Assembly: GCF_019175385.1 (NCBI RefSeq)
Contig: NC_083339.1
Span: 114,127,601-114,191,600, forward strand
From: Lycium barbarum
Lineage: Eukaryota; Streptophyta; Magnoliopsida; Solanales; Solanaceae
Reading direction: 5' to 3'
DNA length: 64,000 nucleotides
A model generated the notes under the pieces. The model saw only the letters and a list, made by a program, of their open reading frames with translations. It had not been told where the DNA came from and did not search any database. Shown in pieces: positions 1 through 12,025 of the stretch (its first letter is position 1; each line of letters starts with the position of its first letter). The translations under genes were made by a program, and so were the position numbers.

Positions 1-2374
1 CTTCATCCGCTTCTGGGCCTTCTCAAGGTAGCTCCGCACTATCTCTAGGTTCTGCTTCCATTCCTTAGAGAAGCTGGCAGCTCTAGGAGATTTGGACACA
101 TTTGGGGCATCAACAGTATGTGGGAGGAGTGGTTGCTGCCCGGTAACAATTTCAAAAGCGCTCTTGTTGGTACTCGAGCTCTTTTGGGCGTTGAAACACA
201 ACTGAGCAACATCCAAGAGCTTCACCCAATTCCTCTGAGAACCAGTCACAAAGTGCCGAAGATATTCCTCCAGCATGCCATTGAACCGTTCCGTCTGGCC
301 GTCAGATTGAGGATGAAAACTCGAACTATGGCTCAACTTGGAACCCATGCACTTGAAGAGCTGGGTCCAAAAGTTTCTAGTGAAGCGAGAATCGCGATCA
401 CTAACAATATCCCTGGGCAGACCCCAATATTTAACAATGTGAGTAAAGAAGAGTTGAGCCGTCTCTTCCGCTGAAACATATTTAGGGGCCGCAATGAAAG
501 TAGCATATTTGGAAAACCGATCCACCACAACCAGAATGGTGGTCAGATCTCCGACCTTGGGCAAGCCAATGATAAAATCTAGCGAGACACTTTCCCAAGG
601 CCTCATTGGGACAGCTAGAGGCTGCAGCAGACCCGCATGGGTCAAGCGATCAGACTTGTCTTTCTGACATACTAAGCAAGTCCTCACATACTGAGCGACA
701 TCGTCTGCCATCTGGGGCCGATAATATGCACGACGCAACAGCGTTATGGTCCTTTCCTCTCCCGGATGGCCTGCCCAAAGAGTATCGTGGCATTCCTTCA
801 GAAGGGTCCTCCGCAAGTCACCTCCCTTAGGCACATAAAGACGGTTTCCTTTGACTCTGAGAAACCCATCTTCCATATAAAACTGGCGAGTTTTTCCCTG
901 CTCTGCGAGGCAAATCAAATGTTGAGCAGCAGGGTCTTTAGGGAGCCACTCCCTTATCAGATCTTTTATCGGGGTGGAAACTTCGCTTCCCCTAAGGGCG
1001 GCGATTAAACACACCGACGCTAAGTCAGCCCTTCGACTCAGCGCATCAGCAACCTGGTTGGTCTTCCCGCAGAACTCTGCGAGAAGTTCCTGCCATCTGA
1101 CCTATCGCCCGTTCAGCTTTGGCTGGGTCATGAAATGACTGACAGCCGTGTTGTCCGTCTTCACAACGAACGGGGTCCCCAACAAGTAGTGCCTCCAAAG
1201 GCGTAGACAATGGATGATAGCCAATAGCTCTTTCTCATGGGCCGCATAGCGACGCTCTGCATCTTTTAGTTTCTGGCTCTCGTAAGCAACCGAGTGCCCA
1301 TCTTGCAACAGCACCCCACCCAAGGCGAAGTCTGAGGCATCAGTCTGTACTTCAAAAGGCCTGGCCATATCAGGAAGGGCCAGGACTGGGCTACTAGACA
1401 TAGCCCTCTTCAGCAAATCAAAGGCCTCCTAGCGCCTGGGAGACCAATCCCACGGCGTGACCTTCTTCAAAAGTTCTGTCAGCGGCACCGCAATGAGCGA
1501 GTAACCCTTCACAAATCGGCGATAGAAATTGCACAACCCAAGGAACGACCTCAAGCCATGAAGATCCTTGGGCGGCGGCCAGTCCGCAATCGCCTGAATT
1601 TTCTGCTGGTCCATCTTGATCCGCCCCTCTTCAATGACGTGACCAAGAAAGTCAATCTGCTTTTGGGCAAAGGAGCACTTAGATAGCTTCACATACAATT
1701 CATGCTCCCTTAGCCGAGTCAGCACCTTCCGCAGATGCCCAAGATGCTCCGCCAGTGTCTTGCTATAAATTACAATGTCGTCCAGGTAGACCACCACAAA
1801 TTCGTCGATATATTCCCGGAATACTTGGTTCATCAAAGTGCAAAACGTAGCAGGAGCATTTGTCAAGCCAAATGGCATGACCAAGAAGTCAAACGACCCA
1901 TATCGTGTCATGCAGGTCGTTTTCTGTTCGTCACCCTCGGCAATCCTCACTTGCCAATACCCTGTCTTAAGATCGATCTTTGTAAACACCGTTGCACCAC
2001 CCAACCGGTCAAACAAATCTGCCATCAGCGGTATAGGATATTTGTTCTTCACTGTGATCTTATTAAGGGCTCGATAATCCACACAGAGCCTTAAGGTACC
2101 ATCATGCTTCTTTTGGAACAACACTGGTGAACCATATGGAGATTTTGATGGCACTATAATCCCTGCGTCCAACATTTCCGTCAATTGCCTCTGAAGCTCG
2201 GCGAGCTCGGGTTGTGACATTCTGTAAGGTGCACGAGCAGGTGGCTTCGCACCCGGCACCAGCTCGATCTCATGATCCACATTCCTCCTTGGCGGCAAGC
2301 GCCTTGGCAGCTCCTGCGGCATCACGTCTTCGAACTCCTTCAAGAGCTTCTTCACGGCCATAGGCATAAGGCCA
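1..2374 (-). pseudogene. Gypsy pol fragment: reverse transcriptase, RNase H, integrase (stops, truncated by window edge)
   Basis: The frame starts beside the LINE target duplication and runs to the window edge. Reverse transcriptase (about 2,300-1,600) has the intact catalytic motif VVVYLDDIVIYS. RNase H begins FEVQTDASDFALGG (about 1,355). Integrase shows the HHCC zinc finger (CLVCQK near 665-690), then the D,D,E core: LDFIIGLP near 579, VSDRDSRF near 399, and HPQSDGQTERFNG near 300. Two in-frame stop codons interrupt it, one near 1,429-1,431 between reverse transcriptase and RNase H and one at 1,102-1,104 within the RNase H region; the frame is otherwise open to position 1. The protein has no independent start because it was once part of the polyprotein whose gag-protease half is at 8,663-10,495. 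It is non-functional as it stands. Confidence 0.9.
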
Positions 2375-2529
2375 GAAGAACGTTTTTTTTTTTTTGATAA
2401 ATTCCATCCTTTAGTGGATGTGCATCTTATTCCATCAGAAAAACATTACAAAATGATGCACCATCAATTCAATGGAGCCCCCAAAAAGAGTTAGTCTAGG
2501 ACAGTCCCTGGAACTATTTACACTACCGA

Positions 2530-5500
2530 TTAGCTTACAAAGAAATTAGCCTTATCATATCTAATCCTAATTCTAGGAAGTTGACCTTTGTCAAGTTGAT
2601 AAGCACTTCTCGCAACGGTAGGGAGGTGCTGCGAATTGGTGAATATGTGATTATCCACCCTCTTAGCCGCATACTTAGCAAGCCCATCCGCTACTTGATT
2701 AGCTTCTCTATAACAGTGTTCAATGCTGCAATCCATCCGATTTATCATACTCATGATCTCCTCAATAATACCTTTGAATTTTAGATTATTAGTGCCCTTA
2801 TGCTGTAGCATCTCAACTATCATAAGAGAATCCAATTCCAAGACAATGTTATTGCTCCCATTCTGCAAGCACCATTGCAAGCCGTGTTTAACTGCATAGG
2901 CTTCTGCCATCGAACTGCTGTTACAATCAACAGGAATTGCAAACGCCATAACCATGTTGCTCTCAGAATTTCTTAATATGCCTCCAATACCTGCTCCGTT
3001 GCTAGAGAAGCTACCATCCGTATTAAGCTTGACTTTGTTAGTATCCGGCTTCACCCATCTAACTATTTTCCAATTAATAACAGGCTTCCACTTCTCAATA
3101 TGTTCACAGCAGCTGCTCCAGTTGTCTGGCATCACTACTTTCGGGAATGCTTGCCTTAAACTCATTTTAACATTCCACCAAACATGGTTCTCCATTCCTC
3201 TATGCCACATCTTCCTTTGAGTACCATATCTACACGAGCACCTTTGTTTCCATATCTCCCACAGAATTATCACAGGTAATATGTGTATAATCATTTGATG
3301 GATTCTGTTTTTTCCTTTACTTTGCCACCAGAATCTAAGGTTTCTTTTAATGCCCCAATTTGACTTCATGCTTAGTCTTAGAGGAGCTCCAAATGTGATC
3401 CACATGTGTTGAGCTGCTGTTCCTTCGACAAATAAGTGTTGCAAGGTTTCTTGCTTGGGCTGATTGCAACAGACACATATAGAAACCATATTAATACGAA
3501 ACTTGCATAAAGCATCATCCAAAGGTAGTTTCCTATGGATGATTCTCCATGCAAGAAAGGAAATTTTGAAAGGTAAGTTAGAGTGCCATACCTGTCCCGT
3601 TAGAAATTCCTCCTGTTTATGCTCTCTTATTTCCTCCCAAACATTTTTTGTAGAGAATTCCCATCTGCTGCCGATTCCCATACTGCGTAGTCTTCCTCGT
3701 TACTATTACCAATGTGAATTTTCAAAATGTGTTGGACCAGCTGACTAGGAATGCAATCATGAAGCTTATCAGCTTGCCATCTCCCATCTTCGATATAATT
3801 CTTGACTTTGATTTTGTTGTAAATGGACTGATTAGGGCAGATTTTAGCCAATGCCCCTAGCCCTGTCCAATTATCCCACCAAAAGTTGCTATTTCCCTGT
3901 CGAACTTGCCATAAAATCTTACCCTCTATCTTATCTCTGATTTGCATCATCTTCTTCCAGTTAGGAGATTGAGGAGCATTAGTGGATTTAGCCACAGGAT
4001 GCACTCTGGTACAATATTTAGCCAAGACAAAATCAGCCCAAAGAGATGATTGAGTCCTTAGACTCCACCATCTTTTGCACGCAAAACAGTCTGTGATATC
4101 TTGTAGCAGTTTGACTCCAATCCCGCCTTCACCCTTCTTTAAACATAGTTTGTCCCAAGCCCTCCAGTGGTACTTATTCTTGTCCCCATCGGACCCCCAA
4201 AAGAAATTAGCCAAGTGCCTTTCAATGAGTTGCAAAGTACCTTTGGGAGGAGTTAGAGCTGCGAGGGTGTAGGTGGGGATGGCTTGGAGCACACTTTTGA
4301 TGAGAGTAACTTTTCCCCCGTAGGAAAGGCATTTCCCATACCAACCCGACAACTTTCTAGTGATCCTAGAAACGAGATCATCAAAGTACTCTATCTTTTT
4401 CCTGCCAACAAACAGAGGGCAACCCAAATAATTAAAAGGAAACTGCTTATGCCTAAAGCCAGTTCTATCAATAATTCTATTGATCCTAGAATTAGAGGTC
4501 TTCTGGTGAGTGCAAAAGAAGCTCTTGTCATCATTAACTTTCTGCCCCGAGCTTCTTTCATAGGCCTTAATTTGCTTCATAATAAGCTTAATCACTTTGC
4601 TCTTTCCTGCGCAGAAAATGACAATGTCATCGGCATACGCAAGGTGATTTATCTGGGGACCTCTTTCACTCATGGTGAAGGGGATAAAGTTAGGGTGCTC
4701 ATAAAGACTGGTCAACAATCTCGACAGCACCTCAGATCCAAGAATAAAAAGAGAAGGGGAGAGAGGGTCCCCTTGCTTCAATCCTTGAGACGACGAAAAA
4801 AATCCCTTTCTATTGCCATTGATAATGATGGAATACCAAACATGTGAAATCAGTCTCCATATAGCCCCGGTCCACCATTCTGAGAAACCAAAACTTTTAA
4901 GAACACCTATAAGAAACTTCCACGAAAGCCTATCATAGGCTTTTGCCATGTCCAGCTTAATGACAATGTTTCCTCCCTTGTTGGTTTTAGAAATGTCGTG
5001 CACAATTTCTTGAGCCAACAAAATATTATCAGTAATGAACCTGCCCTTAACGAAACCACTTTGATTATACGAAATCAGTTTGGGCAGCAACGGGTTCAGT
5101 CTTCTAGCCAAAATTTTGGAAATGATTTTGTTAGAAAAATTGCTTAAGCTGATGGGTCTAAGTTCTGAGAAATTGGAGGGAGAATTAACTTTAGGAATTA
5201 AGGCCAAACAAGAATGAGAGTAGAATTTAGTAAGGCCATTACCATTGAAAAAACTCTGAACAAAGTTAATCACATCCACCTTTATAATCTCCCAGCATTT
5301 TTGGTAGAACATACCATTGAATCCGTCTGGTCCAGCACTACTAGTGGAGCTCATATCAAAAATAGCATCTTTAATTTATTCTTCTATAGGGATCTTAGAT
5401 AACATAACGTTATCGTCATCAGTGATAATTTTAGGAACGCAGGAGAAAATATTGTCATCCACAGCAGGTTCGGGTAGATTGAAGATCCTTTTAAAATGTC

Positions 5501-6694
5501 TAATTGCCGAATTTGAGATCTTCTCATCAGAGTGTAACCATTTCCCTTTACTATTCTTGATCCTGTGAAGCTGCAGTCTTCTTCTTCTGTCTTTGATCAC
5601 ATTATGAAAGTACCTTGTATTGCTATCTCCCTCCTCAAACCATTTGATTTGGGATTTTTGTTCGAGGAGAGCTTCTTGCATAGCCATCCAATGAACGTAT
5701 TCAGCCTGACCCTTATTTAGCTCTGTTCTAGACTGTTCATTCTTATCTATTGCATCAACATCTTCCAGCTGTTGTAGAGTAGCTTCCCATTCTTCCACTT
5801 TCTGGAAAATGTCACCAATGTCTTCTCTAGACCACTTAGAAAGTCTTTTTCCCAATCTTTTGAGTTTCTGTTGCAAAATCCACATAGGATTCCCTTTTAC
5901 TTTTATTTGCCAATCTTGCCCCACCAAATCCATGAAACCAGGTTGTTCCACCCAAAAATGACGAAATCTGAAATGTTTGATAGCGTTAGTATTACTGTCA
6001 TAACATTTTAACAGAAGAGGCCTATGATCTGAGCCTGTCGTGCTAAGGTGTCTGACCGTAACATTATTGAACCTCTGGAGCCAATTATCATTAATGATAA
6101 CTCTGTCCAGCCTCTTCCAGATCCTTTTCCCTGGTCTTCTATTGTTGCACCAGGTGTAGTTTGAACCAACAAATCCTGCATCTTCCAAGCCGCATCTATT
6201 CACACATGCAGCAAAATCAAAGCTTTTGTAAGCTCTATGAATCTTGCCACCTATTTTTTCAGAAGGCTCGAGAATGACGTTAAAGTCACCTCCAATGCAC
6301 CAACCACTTTGAACCTGATTTGAGATATCAGTTAGATCATCCCATAGTTCTTGTCTTTCAAGGGAAGTGCACTTGGCATACACTATTGTAACATAAGCTC
6401 CTCCATTACCAACACTTGTTCCATCTTTCAAATGAAGAGTAATTTATTGATCTTTATTGGATATCGCTGTAGCTTGAAAGTTCGTGTTCCAGAAACACCA
6501 AATCTGACCAATTTCATTACTTAAGCAATTTTGGAATCCCAAAAATTTCTTATAACCCTCTACTTTCTTTTTGTCGATAAAAGGCTCAAAGATAGCAACA
6601 AATTGAGCATATTTAATTTGATCAGACTTTTTAGTCTGTGTATAGATTTTTTAGTCCGCACACCTCTAATATTCCAGAATAGAGCACTGATCAT
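2530..6694 (-). pseudogene. LINE ORF2: endonuclease / reverse transcriptase / RNase H, broken
   Basis: The start at 6,694 opens an apurinic-type endonuclease (FWNIRG near the start, GGDFNV near 6,290, SDHRP near 6,020). A frameshift near 6,605-6,612 and an in-frame TAA at 6,444-6,446 damage the endonuclease. Another in-frame TAA at 5,376-5,378 lies just before the reverse transcriptase, which reads SSAGPDGFNG at its start, GLKQGDPLSPSLF in the middle and has the catalytic HLAYADDIVIF intact. A second frameshift near 3,650-3,663 separates it from the zf-RVT-like region and the RNase H (LNTDGSF, AEAYAV, LELDS, EANQVADGLAK: all four acidic positions present). The order EN-RT-RNH is that of the RNase H-bearing plant L1 clade. 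At least two stops and two frameshifts mean no complete protein can be made. Confidence 0.92.
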
Positions 6695-6774
6695 TGAGGG
6701 AATTTGGTTTGGTTTGTTTGTCTCCTTCCCTTCACAGAAGAGTTGGCTTTCTCATTTCCTCCTTTATTGGTTTT

Positions 6775-8541
6775 CTATTGTCTGTTTCTGCCTCTCTTTC
6801 CTGGAGACAGGCCCTTTTTTTGTATCACTTCTTGAGCATATTCCTTACCAGATTCATCAGAGTCTACATGTTCCTCCTCCGCCTCCTGACTGATCCCTGT
6901 GTTGTTGAAATCAGCCAGGCTATCCGATATTTCATCCTCCGTTTCTGAACACTCCTCCTGCTCACGGCTGCGCTGGAGGAAATCTTGATTCGTGTTAAGA
7001 TCCACCACCAACTCAATGCCTTTATGATTTCTCATAACCGTGTCTAGACTTGAAGACCTCTTACCATATTTTCCCACATTTCCATTGTTGCTACCCGGAT
7101 TATTAGTGCTCATATCATCATTTTTGTCTCTAGGATCATTCTTTTTACTCGCGGTGCTGGGGTGATTGGCCTCTAAAGGTTCTGTCCTTAAGGCTGGACC
7201 ATGTTGGTCACTGTTGGCCACTTTCTCATTATCTTGTACCACCTCTTGATTAATACTGTGACCCTGCTGAACTTCATTTTGATACTCCTCATTGCTATTC
7301 TCCTGATTTTGCTTGGTACTTTTCCTTTCATTATCAGTCTGTTGACTCTTGCTAACCTGCACAGTGACCTTGGTTTTCTTTTTAAGCCCCTTCTTAGCTT
7401 TTCTCTTCTTTTTGTTTTTGGCCAGAATTCGAGCCAACGTTTTGCGCTTAATTTCAACCATATCTCTTCCAACCACATGGTCTCCCACTTTTTCTTTACC
7501 ATTCTGTTTACCCGTGGCCTCCTTTGCATTTTCCTCTATACCATCTGTAGTTTTGTTCCCCGTTTGTTCCTTCTTTTTGCTGTTTTCTTTTTGTCCATTC
7601 TCAACATTATCGCTATCTACCAAATCACAATCTTCCTTAACACCACTTTCCTCTGCAACCTCTGTTGATTTCCCTGCATCTCCATTCCCTGCCTTTTCTT
7701 CCTTTTTTTTCTTTTCAACTCTTCTGCATTGAGCAATAGAGTGTCCCAACATTCTACAGTGTATGCAAAACTTGGGGGGATTCTCGTACTCCAGCTTCTG
7801 CGTGAATCCCTTATGAGGGTAAGATTCATCTTCTGTCCCAATCCACAACGAATTAATCTTTGGTTTTGTTAAATCTATCTCGACTCTAACTTTGGCCATA
7901 CTCGGTCGAGTCCTGTTTTCCGTAGCCTGGTCCATCATTAACGGGGTTCCCAGGGGAGCCACAATTTGCTTGATGTAATTCTAGGCATGACAATGGAAAG
8001 ACAGCTCAGGGAGTAAGACCCAGATAGGAACAATAGGTGAGTCTTGTTCCGGCTTAAAATCCGGTGTCAATTTTTCCAGCCACATTACTTGACCCGCTAT
8101 TTCAATCGCTCTTTTAAACCACACTGGCTTACAATCACTCTCAACAGTAAAATCTAAGAACACAGTGCGATAATCAAAAACCCCAATTGTAACTTTACCT
8201 CGAACCTTGACTTTCTCGGCGAAATTTGCTCTGATTTTTTCTATTTGGGGTTTGGTCCTTATGAACTTGCCCACCAGTGTGAACTTACATTCATTAGCCA
8301 TTACCCCATAGAATTCCGTAGGTTTGAAAAGAACAGCAGTCTTCCCATCGTGCCTATCGTATCGAGCTTTAACATTTGGATCTCTATCGCGATTCTTTTT
8401 AGGGCTCGGATCGGGCACAGTTTGAATTGCTTCCGCATAATTGATTTTGTGTAGAGTTGATTCGTTCTCCATGTTCGGAATACCTGTAGGATTGTGATTT
8501 TGTGTTACACGCGCCGGCAATGGATCTGCCGGCGTCGCCAT
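6775..8541 (-). pseudogene. LINE ORF1: RNA-binding protein with DUF4283-like region and CCHC knuckle, one premature stop
   Basis: The frame begins at 8,541 (MATPADPLPARV). The first 186 residues resemble the DUF4283 region of plant L1 ORF1 proteins (KFTLVGKF, then a pattern ending IVPIWVLLPEL). A single TAG at 7,981-7,983 stops it. The same frame continues without shift (APLGTPLMMDQATENRTRPS) to a zinc knuckle of the form C-x2-C-x4-H-x4-C (CIHCRMLGHSIAQC, near 7,780-7,740). A long, highly charged low-complexity tail follows and ends at 6,775. ORF1 proteins coat the LINE RNA and act in the ribonucleoprotein that carries out target-primed reverse transcription. One point mutation separates this copy from an open frame; ORF2 is far more damaged. 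Confidence 0.88.
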
Positions 8542-8662
8542 GGCTCAGAGTGTGAGGCTCAGACGCCAAGGACTCTTCTGCAAGATGACCGTTTCTATTT
8601 TGTACGGAGAGCTTATATTTTTAGAGAGAGAAAACCTTGAAAAGTTTCCTGCTCGAAGAACG

Positions 8663-10495
8663 CTCAATATCCTCAATACATAAGGTAGCCAAGAACGTGT
8701 GTTCTTGTCTCTTGACCCCCTTGTTCAGTTGAAATGCTGAGATGTTCCCGTCCTTCATCTTTCCTGGTAGTGCAGGGATGAGGCAAGTCTTGGCCCCATT
8801 TATTCCCAACACTAACAGTGCATCCGCAAATGGAAATGGGATGACATAATTTTCCCTCATAAATTCCAATCCCAGTATCAGCTTGAAATCGTCCATGATG
8901 ACAATGGACATATTCATCTTGCCTTCTAGAGAACTCAACTTGAACGACACTCCCTTTGACGCTCCCCCAACTGGCATAGCTGGAGAGTTGATTGCCTTGA
9001 CACGACCCCGGCCTTTCTCCACAACGAGCCCAAAATACTCCACCTCAGTGGAAGCTAGATAGTTGTGGGTAGCACCTGTGTCCACTATGGCCCTAACGGG
9101 CTTACCATTCACTCGCATATCAACGAACATCAAAGTCTTGCTTTTGCTAACATAGCATTGGAGTTTCTCCTTTGGGGCCTTCTTTGTGGCAGCAGGAGTA
9201 GGATCTTTCTTCTTGCGAAGGCTGGCACTAGACTCGCCCTCTTCCTGACATAAAGTATTGAGAAATTGAGTGAAGGCACCCATGGGTTCCTCAATTTTCG
9301 CTATTTCTTCGATCTCCTCCTCTGCCTGACTCTGCTGGGCAGCATTCAACTTTCTAACCTGAGGACAGTCAGCCCTCATGTGCGGTCCACCGCACTCGAA
9401 ACATCCGCCCTTTGGAACATAGGGCGTTTTCCCACGATTTTTATTTGGAGACGCAACACTCACACTGCCAGACGAGGAGGTCCTAGATTGGTTGGACCCT
9501 CGGTCTCCCCCACTTCTACTGGGACCACCCCTGTTGTTGTTATAGTTGTTGTGTTGGCCTCCTCTTATATTCTCTCCTCTAGGAGGTTGTTGTGGCTTGT
9601 CCTTTCGAGGCCCCACCTGATAGTCGACAAGGCACTCAACAGCTTGCATGGCCCTTGTCACTGTGTCCACCCATTGCCTTTGCAGTTCTGCGCGGGCATA
9701 AGGCTTCAATCCTTCCATGAACGTGAAAAGCTTGTCTTTCTCACTCATGTCTCGAATACTCAGCATGAGTGCGGAGTACTCACGTACATAATCCCTAAGT
9801 GACTTGGTCTGGCGCAGCTCCCTGAGCTTCCTGCGCGCATTGTACTCGACATTTTCTGGAAAAAATTTCAAGTCAATAGCCGCCTTTAGTTCCTCCCATG
9901 TCGTTAGATTCTCTTCCCCGACCCTGATGGCTTCAAACTTTACCCGCCACCAAAGCTTAGCATCGCCTTGCAAATACATGGTAGCAGTTGCTACCTTCTT
10001 TGGTTCCTCCAACTCCCCCACGGCCTCAAAGTATTGTTCAACGTCAAAAATGAAATTTTCAACTTCCTTGGCATTCCGAGCACCGTGGTAGGCCTTTGGC
10101 TCCGGTATCTTGATTTTTTGGGGCACAGGCGCCTGATTTCCAGCGCCCCCACCCTGATTTCCTCCTCCTCGGAGTACTCCATTTAGGGCCGCTTGAAAGA
10201 TATTAAGCTGGCCCGTCAACTGATCAATAGTTTGTTGCATTGCAGCTATGTTAGCTGCATCCTCAGTTCTTCCTTGTCGCAACTGCTCCACAATCTGTCG
10301 TGTTCCCTCAAAATCACGACTCATGTGCACAATGTCGTTGCTAGCCATCGTTGTCTTACGGTCCAGGTCATCCATCCTTTCAACCATACTGGCCCTCAGA
10401 CCGGGCACAGTATCATTTAGCTGTCTCAGTCCCTCGACAACTGCTTCGAGGTCCGCAATGCGTTCCCATTGAGTCCTCACCATGGCTGGTGACAA
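8663..10495 (-). pseudogene. Gypsy gag-protease half, cut by the LINE
   Basis: The frame opens at 10,495 (MSPAMVRTQWERIADLEAVV) with a coiled-coil-like N-terminus. A retrotransposon gag capsid-like domain follows (KIPEPKAYHG; YLQGDAKLWWRVKFE; LRDYVREYSALMLSI, roughly residues 125-290). A basic, Asn/Gly-rich stretch and one CCHC knuckle (CFECGGPHMRADC, about 9,395) come next. A retropepsin-type aspartic protease then follows with the intact motif AIVDTGATHNYL near 9,075 and LILGLEFM near 8,880. The open frame itself runs on about 14 codons into LINE sequence to a stop at 8,621, so the last residues are not native. Gag assembles the virus-like particle and the protease cleaves the polyprotein. 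No stop lies inside this half, unlike the pol half. Confidence 0.9.
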
Positions 10496-10540
10496 AACCC
10501 GTCAAAAAAAATTCCTTCGTTTGCTAGCCAACCTAAAACT

Positions 10541-10552
10541 TGGCTCTGATAC
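10541..10552 (-). other. Gypsy primer-binding site (initiator Met-tRNA type)
   Basis: On the minus strand the sequence TATCAGAGCCA directly follows the candidate 5' LTR end (GTAACA). Plant LTR elements primed by initiator Met-tRNA have TGGTATCAGAGC here; the first bases are altered (TTCG in place of TTGG). Confidence 0.7.
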
Positions 10553-10556
10553 GAAC

Positions 10557-11387
10557 TGTTACGCGGCGCCTTCTTGAGATGTTTAGAAGGGCGACGTAAG
10601 GCTAAGTAATCTGACTTCCGTGTGATCACTATCCGCCAACCTGAGGTCCCCTCTACATGCTAGATTAGACTGTCAGTGCCGTGTAGGAAAACCGTGTCGT
10701 CAACAATTGCAATGAGAGAATTGAAAACGAAAATGCTTGCTTGTATTAACAGAGAATTGATTACAAGAGAGCTGGGGTGTTCGAGGGGGAGAGAACACCT
10801 TTGCAGAAGATTTGAATGCTTTTTGATTTCACCAACTATATCCCCCCTAATAATGCTTTAAAAAAAATAACCCAAGTTTCAGGAGTAGATATAAAAAAGC
10901 TAGAGAATCATACTACAAGAACAGAAAGTAAACTACTCTATATTTACATCAAAAGTGACCTAAACTAGAGCAGGTCCATTACATCAACTTCGGATCATGG
11001 CACTGCCGTGCGCACCGGGGTGCGGGCAAGGTCTGGCGCACGTGGGCACTGGCTGTCGTGCGCAGGCGCTGGGGCGCTGGCACTGTCGTGCGCGCGCGGG
11101 CGCTGGCTGTCGGGCGCGCTGGGGCGAGACGGTCGGGCACTGCGCGCGGGCTGCCTGGCATGGGCGCATGGGCGCTGACTGCAGGCAAGCGTTGAGGGGG
11201 CTGCTTGCTGATGGGCGCTTTGGGCACAGCCGGCTGGTGGGCTCGGTCACGAGCAGCCGATTGGGCAACATTGGCATAGGCATTCTTGTCACTTGGTGCG
11301 ACCGAGACCACGGGATCGTCCATGACACTGGGGCCATGGGGTGCGACCAAGGGGTCATTGGGCATGGCGGTAAAGCCACCCATGACA
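10557..11387 (-). repeat. Candidate 5' LTR of the gypsy element (831 bp)
   Basis: It is bounded by TGTTACGCGG at 10,557 and CCCATGACA at 11,387 on the plus strand, that is TGT...ACA on the element's own strand, and lies immediately outside the primer-binding site. The outer 400 bp (about 10,990-11,390) is strikingly GC- and CpG-rich, made of imperfect GCGCTGGC/TGTCGTGCGC units, and contains a Pro/Ala/Arg-rich open frame on the minus strand (11,383-10,979) that I do not count as a gene. The partner LTR is outside the window, so the outer boundary is inferred only from the TG/CA rule. Confidence 0.55.
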
Positions 11388-11492
11388 GTAACTATGTTAA
11401 ACTTGTTTATTTCGAAATAACAAAGAGAGAGATATAAACAATGAAATGGGACTATGGGAGTACCGATAATAAACTTATTTATTGTTCTAATT

Positions 11493-11690
11493 TATCTGAG
11501 CAACGATAAAATTATCCTCATTTGATCTATAGGTCACAAGTTCGAATCGTAAAAGCGGTCACTAATGTTTGCATAGTATCGACTGTCTACATCACACTTT
11601 TGGATTGTGGCCCTTCTCCAGACGACGTTTTTCTCCGGACTACCTTTATTAGGTCTACTTTAAGTAGAGCAGTACATTTTTCTTTTTAAT
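11493..11690 (+). repeat. Degenerate AU-type SINE copy
   Basis: The segment has a decayed box A, a recognisable box B-like stretch (GGTCACAAGTTCGAATCG near 11,531), then CACTAATGTTTGCAT, GGCTGTCTACATCAC-like and GGCCCTTCTCC...CCGGAC blocks in the order of the plant AU SINE consensus, ending in a T-rich tail near 11,678-11,690. AU SINEs are common in Solanaceae. This copy has many CpG-type changes, and I could not define a target duplication. Confidence 0.6.
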
Positions 11691-12025
11691 TTAGAAATAA
11701 TTAATGTTAATGTTCTTATTTTTATTTTAAATGAAATTTTTTTACAGCCACATAAATATTATTTAAAATCACAAGTCCCAAAAAAGAATTTCTAATCACA
11801 AAAATTATGAGATGTTTAAAATTTTAACTTTTAAAAGATCTCATATTTTGTTAAACTCTGGTATGGAGTATTTGGGAAATACAATAGACCGATGAAGAAG
11901 CAGTTGAAGTAATCAATGATGTCATCCTTAGGATTAGAGTCATGGACAATTTGCTTCCATCAATCAATCACGACTCGTACATTTCTGTTAACAAGCTACC
12001 ACGTCCTTGATATGGGCCCTTCTAA

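Larger units (their letters stand above)
2383..8654 (-). mobile_element. Full-length L1-type plant LINE inserted into the gypsy element
   Basis: A 6,272-bp non-LTR element on the minus strand. Its 3' end is a 13-base A tail (T run at 2,383-2,395 on the plus strand). It is bounded by an exact 8-bp target duplication, GAAGAACG, at 2,375-2,382 and 8,655-8,662. Removing the element and one copy rejoins the gypsy protease and reverse-transcriptase reading frame, which fixes both ends. It encodes ORF1 (DUF4283-like region plus zinc knuckle) and ORF2 (endonuclease, reverse transcriptase, zinc-binding region and a C-terminal RNase H). Several stops and frameshifts make it non-autonomous now, but the 5' end appears complete, which is uncommon because most LINE copies are 5'-truncated. 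Confidence 0.95.
1..11387 (-). mobile_element. Ty3/gypsy LTR retrotransposon, 3' end outside window, split by a LINE
   Basis: Read on the minus strand the order is candidate 5' LTR (11,387-10,557), primer-binding site (about 10,552-10,541), gag with CCHC knuckle, protease, then an inserted LINE (8,654-2,383), then reverse transcriptase, RNase H and integrase down to position 1. This PR-RT-RH-INT order is that of Ty3/gypsy. The 3' LTR is beyond the left edge, so the outer target duplication cannot be checked. Gag style (IPEPKAYHG near the start of the capsid-like part) resembles plant chromoviruses, but the integrase C-terminus that would carry a chromodomain lies outside the window. Two in-frame stops in pol plus the LINE insertion show the copy is dead. 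Confidence 0.9.

Noticed and set aside
4284..4847. Plus-strand 187-aa open frame
   Set aside because: It is antisense to the LINE reverse transcriptase and has no domain of its own.
10984..11437. Overlapping long frames in the GC-rich LTR block
   Set aside because: They exist on both strands because GC-rich repeats lack stops; composition is low-complexity and no family is recognised.
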